Program-made: the position numbers and the translations under genes
Notes under the pieces: generated by a model
Databases searched by the model: none
Told to the model about the DNA's origin: nothing
What the model saw: only the letters and a program-made list of their open reading frames with translations
Shown here: positions 24,601 to 36,217 of the stretch, one piece after another
How the letters are laid out: each line of letters opens with the position of its first letter
How positions within the stretch are numbered: position 1 is the first letter of the stretch
Assembly (NCBI RefSeq): GCF_037975245.1
Contig: NC_092563.1
Coordinates: forward strand, 6,573,501-6,637,500
Source: Apostichopus japonicus
Lineage: Eukaryota > Echinodermata > Holothuroidea > Aspidochirotida > Stichopodidae
Direction: 5' to 3'
DNA length: 64,000 nt

Positions 24601-26678
24601 GTGGGAAGTATAATATGGTAACAAAAACAACCAACTTCTTTAATAGTGTGTGTTGATGTTGCTTAGCTTGAAAACTGTAGAAGTATGTTTTGGGGAGAGA
24701 AAGGGAAAGCAACAGGCAATGAAAATGGACACCAATTTTTAATACGAAGTGCATTTCCTTAAAGGTTATTTCAAATGTATACCAAGTTGCGACAGTTGTA
24801 CTCCATCCACTAAACTTACTTTGGCCAAAATTTGTCTTGCACACATGCTCTTTGCCCGTGTTGTTGATCCAAATTGCAAGGATTTTGCACTAGGTTCCTC
24901 AATGATACCCTCCCTCGCCTAAAACCTTCATGTACAAATTAAAAATGAAACTATAACACTCTCTTTTGAAAGTCCATTAATAATGATTTAATATTTGATT
25001 TTTAATCTTAAACCAGAGATTTGATATTTATTTAATCCCATCAAATCTTTAATTTCTCATACAGGTATGAACCTTGAGAATCCCGATAGTGAAATGGCAA
25101 TTTATGTATTACTGAGGGCAGTAGATAAGTTTCACAGTCAGTACAACCGTTTCCCTGGAGAGTATGACAACGAAAGAGAGGCCGACGTACATAAGCTAAC
25201 AGTGAGTTCAAACACTCGGTTTCATTCCAACTTTCATGCTTTGATGTCTGTGTACTGAAACGAAAAAAATTCAGAAAGAAAATAGACAAAAAAAACCTGT
25301 TAACACTCTGCTTATCTTCCCCAAAAAGCTTGTTGAGGTAAGTGTGTAAAAAATAAAGGAATTGACGTTCTGATCCTAGTAGGATCTTCAGAGGCAGACA
25401 AAATATAAAAGAGCGGGCACAGATTAAAGGGAGTGAAGACTCGCGCTCAAAGAAACGTCTCATATCGGTAATCTGACCTAGTTTTGAATGAGGTGTAACA
25501 GAAGTTTTAGACACCACCATCGATCCCAGAAAATATACACACAGCTTGCTACCGTCGGTAATTGGACATTAGTGTACAGTCGATACATACAGCTACCGTC
25601 ATTACCCACAAAACAGTGTACATAGCAGCGATGGACATCTCAGGTCCAGATAAAAGATAACAAGGTATCACGTTTCATTACTGTGCTGCCTGCATTTTGT
25701 AGCGACAAGCAAAAACTTCACTTGCAAGCAATGGAAAGTTAACTTTTTTCAGAGGGCGGCACACGGTTTGGGGCGAGTCTTCAATGCCTTTAAATAGATA
25801 GTTTAGACGGACTTGGGGAGATGGAGACTTCAGGGGGTAAAGAGGCTGGGAGCATTGTTATAACATACAATGTACGGTATTACACTTCAAAGGATAATGC
25901 TACTCAAAAACAAAATATATCTTTTTCAAATTCAATGTTTTGACATATTTTTATCAGAAAAATCCATTGCCTTGCTGGTTTGATAAAGTTGGTTATGTGC
26001 TGTATTTGGAAAACAAGCCATTATGATTAATTAGCTCGTTTGTTTAAAGGTGAACTTAGCTGCTTGTAGTTGATATTGATAGTCTATAACATATCCAAAC
26101 TATAGTTAAATAAACTTTCTTCTTGTTTTCTGTTTTGTTTTTCTCTGTTGTAGAGTTGCGTCTCTAACATTATCCACGACTGGGGATTGCACACAACCAT
26201 CAAAGAAGAGCTGGTCCAAGAAATGTAAGATCTTATTCAAAAGTAGGCTCCTACTTCTCATCCAGTCCAATAGAACATGGAAGTCAAGATTAATTCGTAA
26301 TGGGATGTATCATTCCAGAACGCTCTTCTGTTTCGCTTATTACTCTGTAAAGTTTATTCAAAAGTAAAAGCTTATACAAATAAATGTAAGGCCTCACAGA
26401 CTTCTATGCAATCCAATTGTAAAATGAACCAGTATTTTGTTTGTTTAGTTTGCCAGTCAAGGTTTACTTTCATATTTAACTTACGCATCTGCATTCTTTT
26501 TTTCTAACGATATTTCAGGTGTCGGTACGGAGCGGCCGAACTCCACTCTGTGGCTGCCTTTCTCGGAGGCTGTGCTGCTCAAGAGGTCATCAAGGTCGTC
26601 ACAAACCAGTTTGTTCCTTTCAACAACACCTTCATATACAACGCTGCCACAGGAGCCTCGGCTACCTATCAGCTTTGA
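16522..26678 (+). CDS. NAE1: NEDD8-activating enzyme E1 regulatory subunit
   Basis: Fourteen coding exons: 16522-16583, 17163-17327, 17750-17852, 18422-18501, 19145-19254, 19620-19729, 20535-20597, 21313-21528, 22097-22230, 23228-23303, 23767-23893, 25065-25201, 26154-26224, 26519-26678. They sum to 1614 nt (537 aa; human 534) and all phases agree. Landmarks: [18 protein letters not shown] at residues 11-28, the Rossmann stretch [91 protein letters not shown] and the C-terminal [17 protein letters not shown]. As in the family, this APP-BP1 subunit has a pseudo-E1 fold without the catalytic cysteine. It pairs with UBA3 to adenylate NEDD8 for transfer to UBE2M and cullins. Introns hold two MITEs and a retrotransposon end. 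No frameshift or stop is seen. Confidence 0.97.
21633..21665. repeat. (TA)n microsatellite in NAE1 intron 8
   Basis: About 16 pure TA repeats. A (GTCC)n run follows at 21994-22024 in the same intron. Confidence 0.95.
21994..22024. repeat. (GTCC)n microsatellite in NAE1 intron 8
   Basis: Seven to eight GTCC/CCGT units, 73 bases before the exon 9 acceptor. Confidence 0.95.
22820..23191 (+). mobile_element. TTAA-flanked MITE, copy 2 (372 bp), NAE1 intron 9
   Basis: Ends match copies 1 and 3 (TTAAAGG at the left edge; CTTTAA at the right edge, with GCGAGTCTTC just inside). Shared interior landmarks include TTTCGAATGAGGTGTAACAG, CACCACCATCGATCCCAG and CACGTTTCATTACTGT. Its right end lies 36 bases before the 3' splice site of NAE1 exon 10, so it may overlap the branch-point zone. 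Confidence 0.88.
24117..24480 (+). mobile_element. 3' fragment of a CR1/L2-like non-LTR retrotransposon, NAE1 intron 11
   Basis: One frame with a single stop reads [20 protein letters not shown], later [16 protein letters not shown] and [23 protein letters not shown], APxLWNSL and FK..LKT.LF are the C-terminal signature of reverse transcriptases in the CR1/L2/Rex group. It is followed by a short 3' UTR with AAGCGCTACAAGAATTATT and GGCGCTATATAAA and an ATT-rich tail. The copy is 5'-truncated and inactive. Confidence 0.82.
25424..25793 (+). mobile_element. TTAA-flanked MITE, copy 3 (370 bp), NAE1 intron 12
   Basis: Same ends and interior as copy 2, in the same orientation, with TTAA at 25424-25427 and 25790-25793. 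The three copies differ by scattered substitutions and small indels, so they did not arise by a very recent burst. Confidence 0.88.
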
Positions 26679-29600
26679 GTTTACTGGCCCCCCTTAACCC
26701 CGAGAGGGTCACGTGAAGTCAAAACATTGCCTATAGATAGAGGACTGCAGTTCTGCTGGCTTTGATGTATGCGGCACAATTATCAAAATATTTATAGTTT
26801 ATTGAGTTTAGTGCAGTAGACATTTTTTTTGTAGGACGATGAACATTCTGTGCAATTACATCAACTTTGAAGTTTTCACTTACTTGGATGAAGGCCATGG
26901 ATCTAACGCGCTGGCGACATCTTATTTGATGTTGTCCTGAAGTGAAACTTGATCATACAGAATGTATATATCATGTTTCACCTTCGTGAGATGTAAGGAT
27001 AGACATCAAAAATGAAATGGAAAAACATTGGCTTCTAAAGCTTCGAGGAGTTGGACGAATATTCAGTAAGTTAGTGTATGAGGGTCCATCAGGTTATAAA
27101 GGATATACAGCAAAGCATGATACAATCAACAGTTTGTGGTGCCCTGAGAGTGGGTGGTGGGGAGGGGGTGGGTGGGGGAGGAGAAGAGGGTCATGGGCAT
27201 GTGGAATTTCCCAAAACATGTATACTCTTAATCCTCTATAGTGTGGACTAAAGCCAACATGTTTCCCCCCATTTTTGCTCCGAGAGTACAAGTGTGTAGC
27301 ATTTTTGACTCGCCATCAAATTGTTTTCCCGTCGATAAGTTTTACTTTTGTTCTGAAGCAATCACTGTTTGGTAACCTTTGCAACTCTGATTTCTGTGCA
27401 TTATGATCATGAAAAGAATATAATTTTCGATGAGAATTATAGCCGCCATTATCAGTACTCAATGTGATAGGGATGGTTGCACTGAAAACCTCCCACAAAT
27501 CGAATTAGTCGACTTTCTGTTGGGAAGTATGGTATTTTAAAGTGTTTCTTTATATGCCCAACTGAATACTTTGAGTAAGTCTGAATATATCACTGATCCA
27601 CTACTGGTTGCAAATGTATTATTTTACTTTATTCATTTTCTTACTGTTATTAAGTGTGGTATTTGCATTGCTAAAATTATAGTTTCGGACATCACCTACC
27701 ACTGGAATTTGATGTCAGTAAACATATTTCTATATAACAAAGAAGAATAACAGAGTGAAACTAAGATAAGGGATAAAGTTAACTAGTGGAGCCATTAAAC
27801 ACATTCAATGTGAAAAAATGACAGCCCCCACCCCTATGAGAATCAGGGTATCTCCCAAATGGAACAAGACTTTCTTAGGAGTGGGAGGGGGGAGGGGAAG
27901 ATAGGGGATAAAGATGATGGTTGGATATGCTTTTCGGTCAATGATCAAAGATCTTGCTAGTCATAATGTGGGGGTTTTGTTGTCATAGTAAAGTCAGGTA
28001 TGTCTCAAACAGTGTAATAAAATGAAACGGTAGAGAATTTTGAGTCGTCTATTTCTTGGTCAAAAAAATTAACCTTATAATTAGCATTAAGCATGTAGTT
28101 TTTTTTTTTTTAAAAGACCTACTTAAAAAGATTTTGAGTCTACTTTAGGAATGCAAATGCTTGCACTAAATCTTTGTAATAACCTACAATTTTGTGACTT
28201 TATATCATGGGATTATTTCAAACTCGCATCAATTGAAAAATGACCAGACAAGTTGACAGTTCAAGAATCCTACCAAAACATATAGGGGTGTCTTACTAGG
28301 TAGCCCAAGGGCTAAATCCAACCTGTGAAAAAATTTCAAACCTACCCTTGAAATAGACCTACAATTTTGCAATAATCAAATATGCAGGGCAGTAGTTAGT
28401 CAGCACCCTACCAAGAAAATTGCTCATTTAAGGTGTACAAAGCGTTAAGCTCTCTCTGGTCTCGCTGGCTAATGACTCTCTTTGGCCCTCATATTCAATT
28501 CACTCAGAACCCATAATGTATACCACTTCCAGTTCCCCGTTCTGTATTAACTCAACACAACGTACACAGGGGCACATTAAATTGAATCATAAGAATTCTA
28601 ATTGGCATTAGGCTCCTTGGTATGAATGAGATAATCAAACAAGTAAACCTTGCTCTTCTTTGCATATTAATAACAGGCCAGAATTGGACTTGGGGAAACA
28701 CATTATTCCTTTTGTTAGGTACCAGCATCCAAAATCACTGTCATGCAGCTATATATTCAAACTGCATTTAATGTGCCAATTAAGTTTCTCAGATTTATTT
28801 AAAAATGGGGAGAGGGGGGGGGGGGGGGCAAATGTGATGCTATCTTCAACATTTTTTAAGACTGAAATTGTCAATTTTGTCAAATTTTTCGGTTTGGAGT
28901 ACTAAATGACAATTATACACTGATGTAATGTAATGAACCTGTGAAGAAAGTGAATGAGTGTACATTAACTAACACAAAAAACAGACGCACAAGAAAGATT
29001 ATTATAACTCAACACTTCAAAATATTTCTTTCCATAAAATGATACAGTACATAAGTTTGCCACACATAGACATCTCTTTATTTTCATACAAATATGAACA
29101 AAACTAGCATACTGTGAAATTGATCTAAAATCTGTTATAAGCAAGGTTGTAGTCTTGTTCAATACTTTGGAAAGTCAATTTTACATTAAAATTTTTTCCA
29201 CGTAGAAAATTGGAACAGTCTAATGGTATTCAACAAGTTAAAATTTAGCATGTCTTAAAGTGATATATTTCTAAATTGTTGTTTGTTCTATAAACTTTCA
29301 TCACACACCGCTAGTATTAACTGTTAGGCCAGACAAAACACTGCAAAGAATATGTAACAATTTTGAAACATGACAGAATGATGTTGGAGACTTAACAATA
29401 TTGTAACAAGTTGTAATGGATGAAAGAAACACAAGAATCAAGAGATCTGGATATTCTCTGCAGCTTCGTTTGATGTTCAGAAAAGCTTACAGAATTCAAT
29501 CTCTGATTAATAGATGTTAAAATGAAGAGAGTTGACAGGATTTTTCCATGTCGCTTCATCAATTTTTATTGGAACAATAATCAACAATATTAAATAACGT

Positions 29601-29726
29601 CATTCATGTTAATTAACATTCCAAGAGCAAAACCTGCATGGCAAACATAGTAACATGTCCAAAATCTCAATTCTTCAACTGTCCTTTGTATCACTCCCTT
29701 TAATAATAGTTCTCATTTTTTGGGGG
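26679..29726. other. Convergent 3' region between NAE1 and UQCRFS1
   Basis: Contains both 3' UTRs and no further supported exon. AATAAA at about 28016 (+) is one possible NAE1 poly(A) signal. G-rich stretches occur at 27145-27185 and 28806-28829. Confidence 0.6.
29565..29570 (-). terminator. Candidate poly(A) signal of UQCRFS1
   Basis: AATAAA on the minus strand, 157 bases after the UQCRFS1 stop codon. Distance and sequence are typical; the cleavage site itself cannot be fixed. Confidence 0.55.
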
Positions 29727-32700
29727 TTATCCAACAATCATCAGATCATCAGTGGTAAATTCATATGTTGGAACTTCTAAATTTAAAGGGGCTGGTCCTT
29801 TTCGGATCCTACCGGAGGCATCGTAATGAGATCCATGACAAGGACAGAAGTAGCCGCCGTATTCGCCGGCGTTGGCTATGGGGACGCATCCTAAATGTGT
29901 GCACACGCCGATGAGCACTAGCCACTCGGGTTTCTGAACTCTCTCGTGATCGGCCTGGGGGTCCCGCAGGCTGGTGACATCGACACAGGCCACGTCGTCG
30001 ATCTCTTCTGAGGTTCGATGCCTGACAAACAGGGGCTTGCCTCTCCACTTGAATGTCATATTCTTGCCCTGTCAAGAAGAAATCATTGTCAACACAATGT
30101 TAGCAATGTAATCTTAAGCAGTAGCAAAGCATTTGTAATATGGTTGTCTTTAACCCTTGCAACCCCCCCCCCCCATCGTTAAACTCACCCCAGTTCAAGA
30201 GTTCTCATAAAGTGGGGCAGATGTTGTTAAACAAATATGTGTCCATCATACCAAAGGCTGCCTATATCTGTCTGTGCATGCCAAGAATATCACCACAAAA
30301 CACAGCATGGATAAACAAAAATCATTGTAGTACACCTAAAAACATAACATAACAATATATAAGAACTGAAAATTGATCACTTTTAATTATCATATCAAAA
30401 ACAATTATGTGATCATCATCATTTTTCAGTTTATAAGCAAATACTTGATTTCCCTTTGCTGACTTGATATATAGTTTGGAATAGGATGTAGTACCTCGGG
30501 TATATCTGACAGCTTGATTTCAATCTTTGCCATAGCGAGCACATCCGCGGAAGCGGCCATCGTGGATATAAACTCTGTCACAATGTTCTTGGCTGCATAG
30601 GCTGCCGCCACCGAGCCTCCGCCGACTAACATGTAAGTGAACGCCTTGCGATCGACGGATCGTGACTCTGAGGGTTGGTTTGCTGCTGTTTCACGTCTAT
30701 ATTCGTCAAAGTCTGGAAATTGGATGTCTGTGTGAGCATAGCGAACTTGGCTAGGACCTGAGTGAGGAATACAAATTGAAAAGTTAGATTATGGTTTGAA
30801 AACCTTCACTAGTTCACTAAACAAGGAAATTTGTGGACATGCTATAGGGAGGAGGACCGAGGACATAATGCAATTCATGCATGAAAATGTAATGTTTGTT
30901 GTGTAATGTTTGTGGTTAACAAGCAACACCAAAGGCAACTGTGCGGTTCCATTTTCCAGAACGTCAGTTAGATACTTCCACCAAGACTGGAGTACAACTG
31001 CAAGGCTAGACAATTGAAGCAAGTTTGTAATTTATTAACGTACTGGTGGTACTACCGACTGGTACAGTACTAGTAGTATAGTGAAGGCTTCGTAATCGAC
31101 GCACCCCTTTATTTGACACACCTCTAAAACTTCCTAAATATCACAGTGGCAACCATACTGCAGGCAACCAAACCACTTTTGCACCTAAGTAGTGAGACGT
31201 TTTTCACGAGATGAATCCATTTCAGGTATGTGCAGATGAAAGTTTGGTTCATTTTAAAGCTTTTTACACTCTCTCCCCAATGTTGCAAGTATTTTTCGCT
31301 TTTGGAAATCTTACTCTCTAAAAATAACAAATTTTCTTGAGATGACGCCACTACTCTGCAACAATGATCCGTCTGCTACATCTAGGCATGCACAGAGAAC
31401 AGTTAGTACACGGCATGGTATTTCTGGTTCCAGTGCCACTCCGAATTTCCGCCATAGGTACATACTGCCATACCATTCCACCATAGGTTTCGATAATTTT
31501 CGCCATGGCAAAAAGGCTCAAAACCTATGGCGGAACGGTACATTTTAGGAATGGATTTTACATTCATAATTTCGTAGGAGTCGATACACTGTCTTCAAAT
31601 ATATAATATAGTTGGTTAAATAAATCGAATAAATTTAGGTTGATTGTTTATTAAAAAAAAAAGGATTCTGATTGTTGATTTAAATGACAGATTTTCCGCC
31701 ATACAAAAGTGCTTTACCGCCATCAGATAAAACGGCGGAATGGCACTTTTGCTATGGCGAAAGAGCACATTTTCTATGGCGGAATGAACCGATGGCGGAA
31801 TGACACCGCCCCCTTATTTCTCAGGTACTACACATCTGAAAATTGCATATAGGTGAGTGTTTTGCGGATTTCTTAATAGATGTCGTTCATCAAATCCTTA
31901 AGCGTCAATTAAGGATTTAATCAACGATGTCTATCAAGGAAATATCCAAATCACTCACTCAACTGTACGCATTTGTCATATACATGTGTAGTTCCTCAGA
32001 AATATAATGAACTCAAACTTTTTATTGTTCTGTGCCTACGCAACATACCATTGAGTAGAATTTGACCACAAAATGACCACGAAATTGACACATTCGGTGT
32101 TAAGCTAACTGTGTAAGTATGCATCCATTGACTTTGGATGTTGTTTGCTATGCTCTGAGTCTTCTAAGTTCAGACAGGTCAGGTCCCAGAGAGAAGTGGT
32201 ATCATGCTGAGGTAATTTTTGTTTTATTTAGGGAGTAAGATTTCCAAATGCCAAAAATAGTGCAAAACTGAGGGGAGGGTGTTAAAAGCTTAAAAAAACA
32301 CAACTTGATCAACTGAAAATGGATTCAAACTCATGAAATATGTAACTCTGATTTGCTGCAAAATGTTAAGTTGCCAGAAATATTTGAAGTTGCGTCAATT
32401 ACGATGGTGCTTCAATTATGAAGCCTTACTGTTAGTAGCATGGTGGGCTCATAATTGACGCACTTAAGGATTGGATTGACGATGTCTGTCAACATAAAAT
32501 CAAAATCACTTAACTGCATGCACTTTTCATATGTGTAGTTCCTTAGAAATGTAATGATCTCAAAATATTTATTGTTCTGTGCCTATGCAACGCACAATTG
32601 AGAAGAATTTGACCACAAAATGTCTGCTGTGTCAAGTTCTTTCATACCCCTAAATTGACACATTCGCAACCCTTTTTAATTACGGTCGCTATGGTCGCAT

Positions 32701-35076
32701 TGGCGACCACAATTCTCGGCTGGCGATGAGAATTTCTGGAAAAATTAATGCTAGTCGCCAGACCTATAATACTGTGGCGATCAGTTTTTGCAACTGAAAA
32801 TTTCACCATGATGAATTTAAATTGTCACGAAACTGTTCAAAATTTTAAAATGACAAGTTAGAGTAGCAATATTATGTGATAAAATGAAAAGAGATTTAAT
32901 CTGTGTTTCAATCTTTAAAAAGTTTAACTTACAAAACTGTCGATATTATGAAACAAACTACGTTCGGCAAAGCCCCGTTTCAAGACTGCCTAACAATGAA
33001 CAGCGTGCACTATACGTACATCAGTTTACAACTGCAGTGTTTAACCCTGGTAGGCTACATGTGCAGCAAATTTTACCAGGTACCTTGTCAAGCAAGTTGC
33101 AACCCCCTGTCTAACACCTGTTTGTTAACATTTTTGGCACGTTTCCAAAAAACTTTTCATGGAGTAAACTATTTTGGCTCCGCTCTAGAATTAATTAGGT
33201 CAGTCAGTAAAGGATCGGTAAAGTTATGCGAAATATTATCTTAGACGTTTAAGAAAAGTAGGTAAATATCCCCGTAACATGAAGGTAAGTAAAACACACC
33301 TCAAGCCAACCGACTCCTCCGCATGAACAAAACATTCTATTCCCCATGATACACGAGGCACAGTCTATACCATACAGACATAGCACGATATCATGGCCCC
33401 GATAGCTACGGTATGGTCATATTTATAAAAGTAAACCTTGCAATTCCATATTTTAGGCCACTTGGCATGATTAACTAAATGCTAAATATTGTTTCCATGT
33501 CCTTGTAGAGAACGTCAACTTCGTAAAATACAATTTATAGTTGTTTTTGTTGTTACGTGAGATCCGTAACCGACGAAGTGGTTAGGCTATTTACTATACA
33601 CTTAACTGTGGTAGGATAATAATTTTTCCTTTTTTGGTGGAAATTCTAGAAATACTTTCTTTTTCCCCCGCTTAACACCAGATGTGGTCTTATGGTTAAT
33701 TCATAAATGGGTGTACTAGAGCCTTGTTTACATGACATTTGTTGCATTTAGCACGATATGCCAGTTTCGCGTGAATTTTTCGAAAGTATTTTGCTCGATC
33801 TTTCGTAAAATTTGAAAGGTGTACCAAGTTACTTTTCGTACACAATTGGTAATTTCTCTACTGATTTTCAGAGTTTTGTTCTCTATACAGTGAATGTTGG
33901 TAAAGGACGGGTTTTAACGAAGTTCAAAAGTCAGTAAATGAAGTTGATAAACTTGATTTCTTTTCAACTTTCTTAACCATGGAATGCTTGAATAACATTT
34001 ACACATAAAACGGAGAAAGGATAATTGCATTTTTTCCCCACATTTATATCAAATTTCTTTCACAAGAAGTTATCGTCATTTGTTCAATCCTCCAAAAATA
34101 TCGTCTTGAAAAAAAATTATCGCGATAATAATAATTTTCGATACATCGCCCAACCCTATTATCCTATACGTCTTTATACGATTCTGTGCGTGTACACATG
34201 TACAGTCTAGTGCTACTCGATGTTGAGCCAAGGCCTAGTGTTTTTTGTACAAATATTTAGCATATCAAAGTGGCGATCACATTTTCATTCTGGGCGACCA
34301 GAATTTGGGAAAAATTTAGATCTAGTCGCCACAGGATTTTCCTCCTGGCGACCTCATTCACTGGGGAATTAAAAAGGGTTGCACATTCGTCAATAAGCTA
34401 ACCGTAGTGTAGGCCTAAGTATACATCCATTGACTTTGGATGCTGTTTGCTATGCTCTGAACCTCTAAGCTCAGACAGGTCAGGTCCCAGAGAGTAGTGG
34501 TATCATATTGAAGTAATTTTGGTTATTTTTTTGGAGTAAGATTTCCAAATGTCAAATAAACGTGTAAAACTGGGGGGAGGGAGTTAAAAGCTTAAAAAAT
34601 ACCACAATTTGGTCAGCAAATAGCTGAAATGAATTCAAGCTCATGAAATATGTAATTCTGCTTGACTGCAAAAAGTTTAGGTGGCCTACTGTATCATTGC
34701 TAGTAATAACTGAAGGTGCGTCAATTACGGGGGTGCGTCAATTATGAAGCCTTTACTATACTACACTAGCCTAGGCCCTAACTAGTTTACAACACATGCA
34801 GGTCACCTTGAAATCCTGAGATTTCAATTTTAATCGTTTATGAACTATATATTTATTAAGTATACCTTGGACGCCTGAAGTTGCTCTTAAGAAGCACGAC
34901 TTTGGGGCTATTGAACTAAGGCTCTGCTGTGTATGCCAAAATTCTGGTCTGTCTGGCAAGACAGGTTTTGGTGCGGATGCTACTGCCACAACTGCAGGCC
35001 GTAGTTGAGATGCAACTATTTGTGCTGTAGCGCTTATATGTGGAGATGATACTCCAAGCCTCGCTGCGGCTAACAT
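29727..35076 (-). CDS. UQCRFS1: Rieske iron-sulfur protein of cytochrome bc1 complex
   Basis: Three minus-strand exons, 35076-34866, 30757-30495 and 30068-29727, join in phases 1 and 0 to give 271 residues (human 274). Residues 1-70 are Ala/Arg/Ser-rich and fit a mitochondrial presequence. [16 protein letters not shown] marks the matrix segment, an Ala/Gly-rich membrane helix follows around residues 105-130, and [20 protein letters not shown] is the mobile hinge. The [2Fe-2S] ligands are C214 and H216 in CTHLGC and C233 and H236 in CPCHGSH, with the disulfide pair C219-C235. The protein carries electrons from ubiquinol to cytochrome c1 in the inner membrane. The ATG at 35076 is the first in frame; the ORF upstream of it opens only with TTG. 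Intron 1 (4.1 kb) is mostly transposon. Confidence 0.97.
31425..31808. mobile_element. CCGCCAT-motif element nested in the foldback left arm
   Basis: Seven or more CCGCCAT/ATGGCGG-type motifs lie here in both orientations (e.g. TTTCCGCCATAGG near 31449, TATGGCGGAA near 31528 and 31778). The two edges resemble each other inverted (GTGCCACTCCG and CGGAATGACAC). The block interrupts the left arm of the foldback where the partner arm has no such sequence. Exact ends and target duplication are unclear. Confidence 0.55.
32667..34381. mobile_element. 1715-bp hAT-like non-autonomous transposon with perfect 8-bp TSD
   Basis: CACATTCG flanks it exactly at 32659-32666 and 34382-34389. Ends are 15-bp perfect inverted repeats (CAACCCTTTTTAATT). 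Within about 120 bp of each end, GGCGACC/GGTCGCC and TAGTCGCC motifs recur in both orientations, like subterminal transposase-binding sites. CA...TG ends and an 8-bp duplication suit the hAT superfamily. The longest interior ORF (about 113 codons at 32903) resembles nothing known, so it is probably non-coding. Confidence 0.88.
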
Positions 35077-36217
35077 TTTAAGGAGATTTCCGAAGCCGAA
35101 TATCAGAACGTAACACCACAAATACCAGTCAGTGTCTTCCTAATCACAATCGGTAGCTCAAAGTTGCTAGACCTACTGACACTGTACATGCACTATCTGT
35201 CTTCGGTAGTGGGTTAGGCCTGTGAACGTAAACCCTTTTGCATGATAGGTTGTGTTCTTTCACGTTAAACTAACTTGTGTGACATAAGAAGCAGTAGCCG
35301 GTGTTACGTCAAAAGATTACATTATGAAAAACTTTACTTATTGTCAGAATATATCTATGACACAAAATATATTTAAAAAATATAAATTAACGAATAACTC
35401 AAATTTAAATTTATTTTAACTCTCTATATTTCATATGCAAATGTTTTGTTATTTCTTTCAAGCAATATGAACACAAGTATTTCCTGTTCGGTCATAGTTC
35501 AATCTTCAACCCGCATTTCGCTCTTGTACTATTTTCAACGATTACAGTTCGGGCTCGAGTTCTTTAACTGACATTACGATGCACTTTCTTTGGATATAAA
35601 GGTATGGTGATCACATTGTGCTGTATGTCATCTTTACATGTGTATCAAAATAATTATTTCGTTATAAATAGGTACTTTTGTTCACGTATAGCAATATCCG
35701 AATATAAGTATACATCAAGGTACTAGTTTTGCGAAATGGCGTACTTATTACCTGTCTCTCGTATATAAGTCAATAACCCAACTTAGGGAGTTTGGCCGAA
35801 GGGTAAGTAAGGATGGGCGAGGCAAGCAACAAAGTACAGAGATAGGAGTTATTTACTCATTTTAATTATACCATTAGTTATTACACAAGCTTGGTTACTT
35901 TTTAATGCTGAAGCTCATCGACATCAGAACAAGGCCTACTAAAAATTGTAATTGACCTAGGAGTAAGACCATGGTCTAGGTTATGCCCCTAGCCTAGAAC
36001 AAAATAGATAAATAATAGGGGCCTACTAATGAAAAGTTTGTAATTTTTCTACAGGATTCAACTTTTTCCTGTAAATTAAATCTACATTCTTTTATGAAGT
36101 GTATGCAGAGAAACTTTCCTCAACCAAGATAGCCTTTTATGATTTTTTTTTTATGTACCTTATAGAATTTAAGAAGATTCACCTCAAATTTGTGGAGTGA
36201 GAAGTAGCAGTCTCATC
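35077..36217. other. Divergent promoter spacer UQCRFS1 / ZC3H18
   Basis: About 1.1 kb between the two start codons, AT-rich and without a clear CpG island. TTATAG ending at 36165, after a T-rich run, is a likely 3' splice site for a ZC3H18 leader intron. The region must contain the UQCRFS1 promoter and probably the upstream ZC3H18 leader exon. Confidence 0.6.

Larger units (their letters stand above)
31073..34764. mobile_element. Compound three-armed foldback transposon in UQCRFS1 intron 1
   Basis: The left end GTAGTATAGTGAAGGCTTC at 31073 is repeated inverted at the right end, GAAGCCTTTACTATACTAC, ending at 34764, with TGCGTCAATTA-type sequence inside both. The left arm (about 31073-31904) and the segment 31910-32437 form one large imperfect palindrome centred near 31907, where AAATCCTTAA meets TTAAGGATTT. 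A second copy of the right arm follows in direct orientation (about 32450-34764), interrupted by the 1.7-kb insertion at 32667-34381. Shared landmarks are CAGACAGGTCAGGTCCCAGA and GGAGTAAGATTTCCAAAT. No transposase is seen. Confidence 0.75.

Noticed and set aside
25041-25520. 159-codon minus-strand ORF
   Set aside because: It runs across NAE1 exon 12, its intron and the MITE, matches nothing, and is not preserved in the other MITE copies.
32903-33244. 113-codon ORF within the hAT-like element, considered as transposase
   Set aside because: It has no zinc finger, DDE residues or hATC-like motif, and is too short.
34771-35121. N-terminal extension of UQCRFS1 to 35121
   Set aside because: The upstream frame has no ATG (it opens with TTG). 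The presequence-like region starts at the ATG at 35076.
36197-36217. GTG start 21 bases before the ZC3H18 ATG
   Set aside because: A non-AUG start is unnecessary; the ATG at 36218 begins the acidic domain and is the first in frame.
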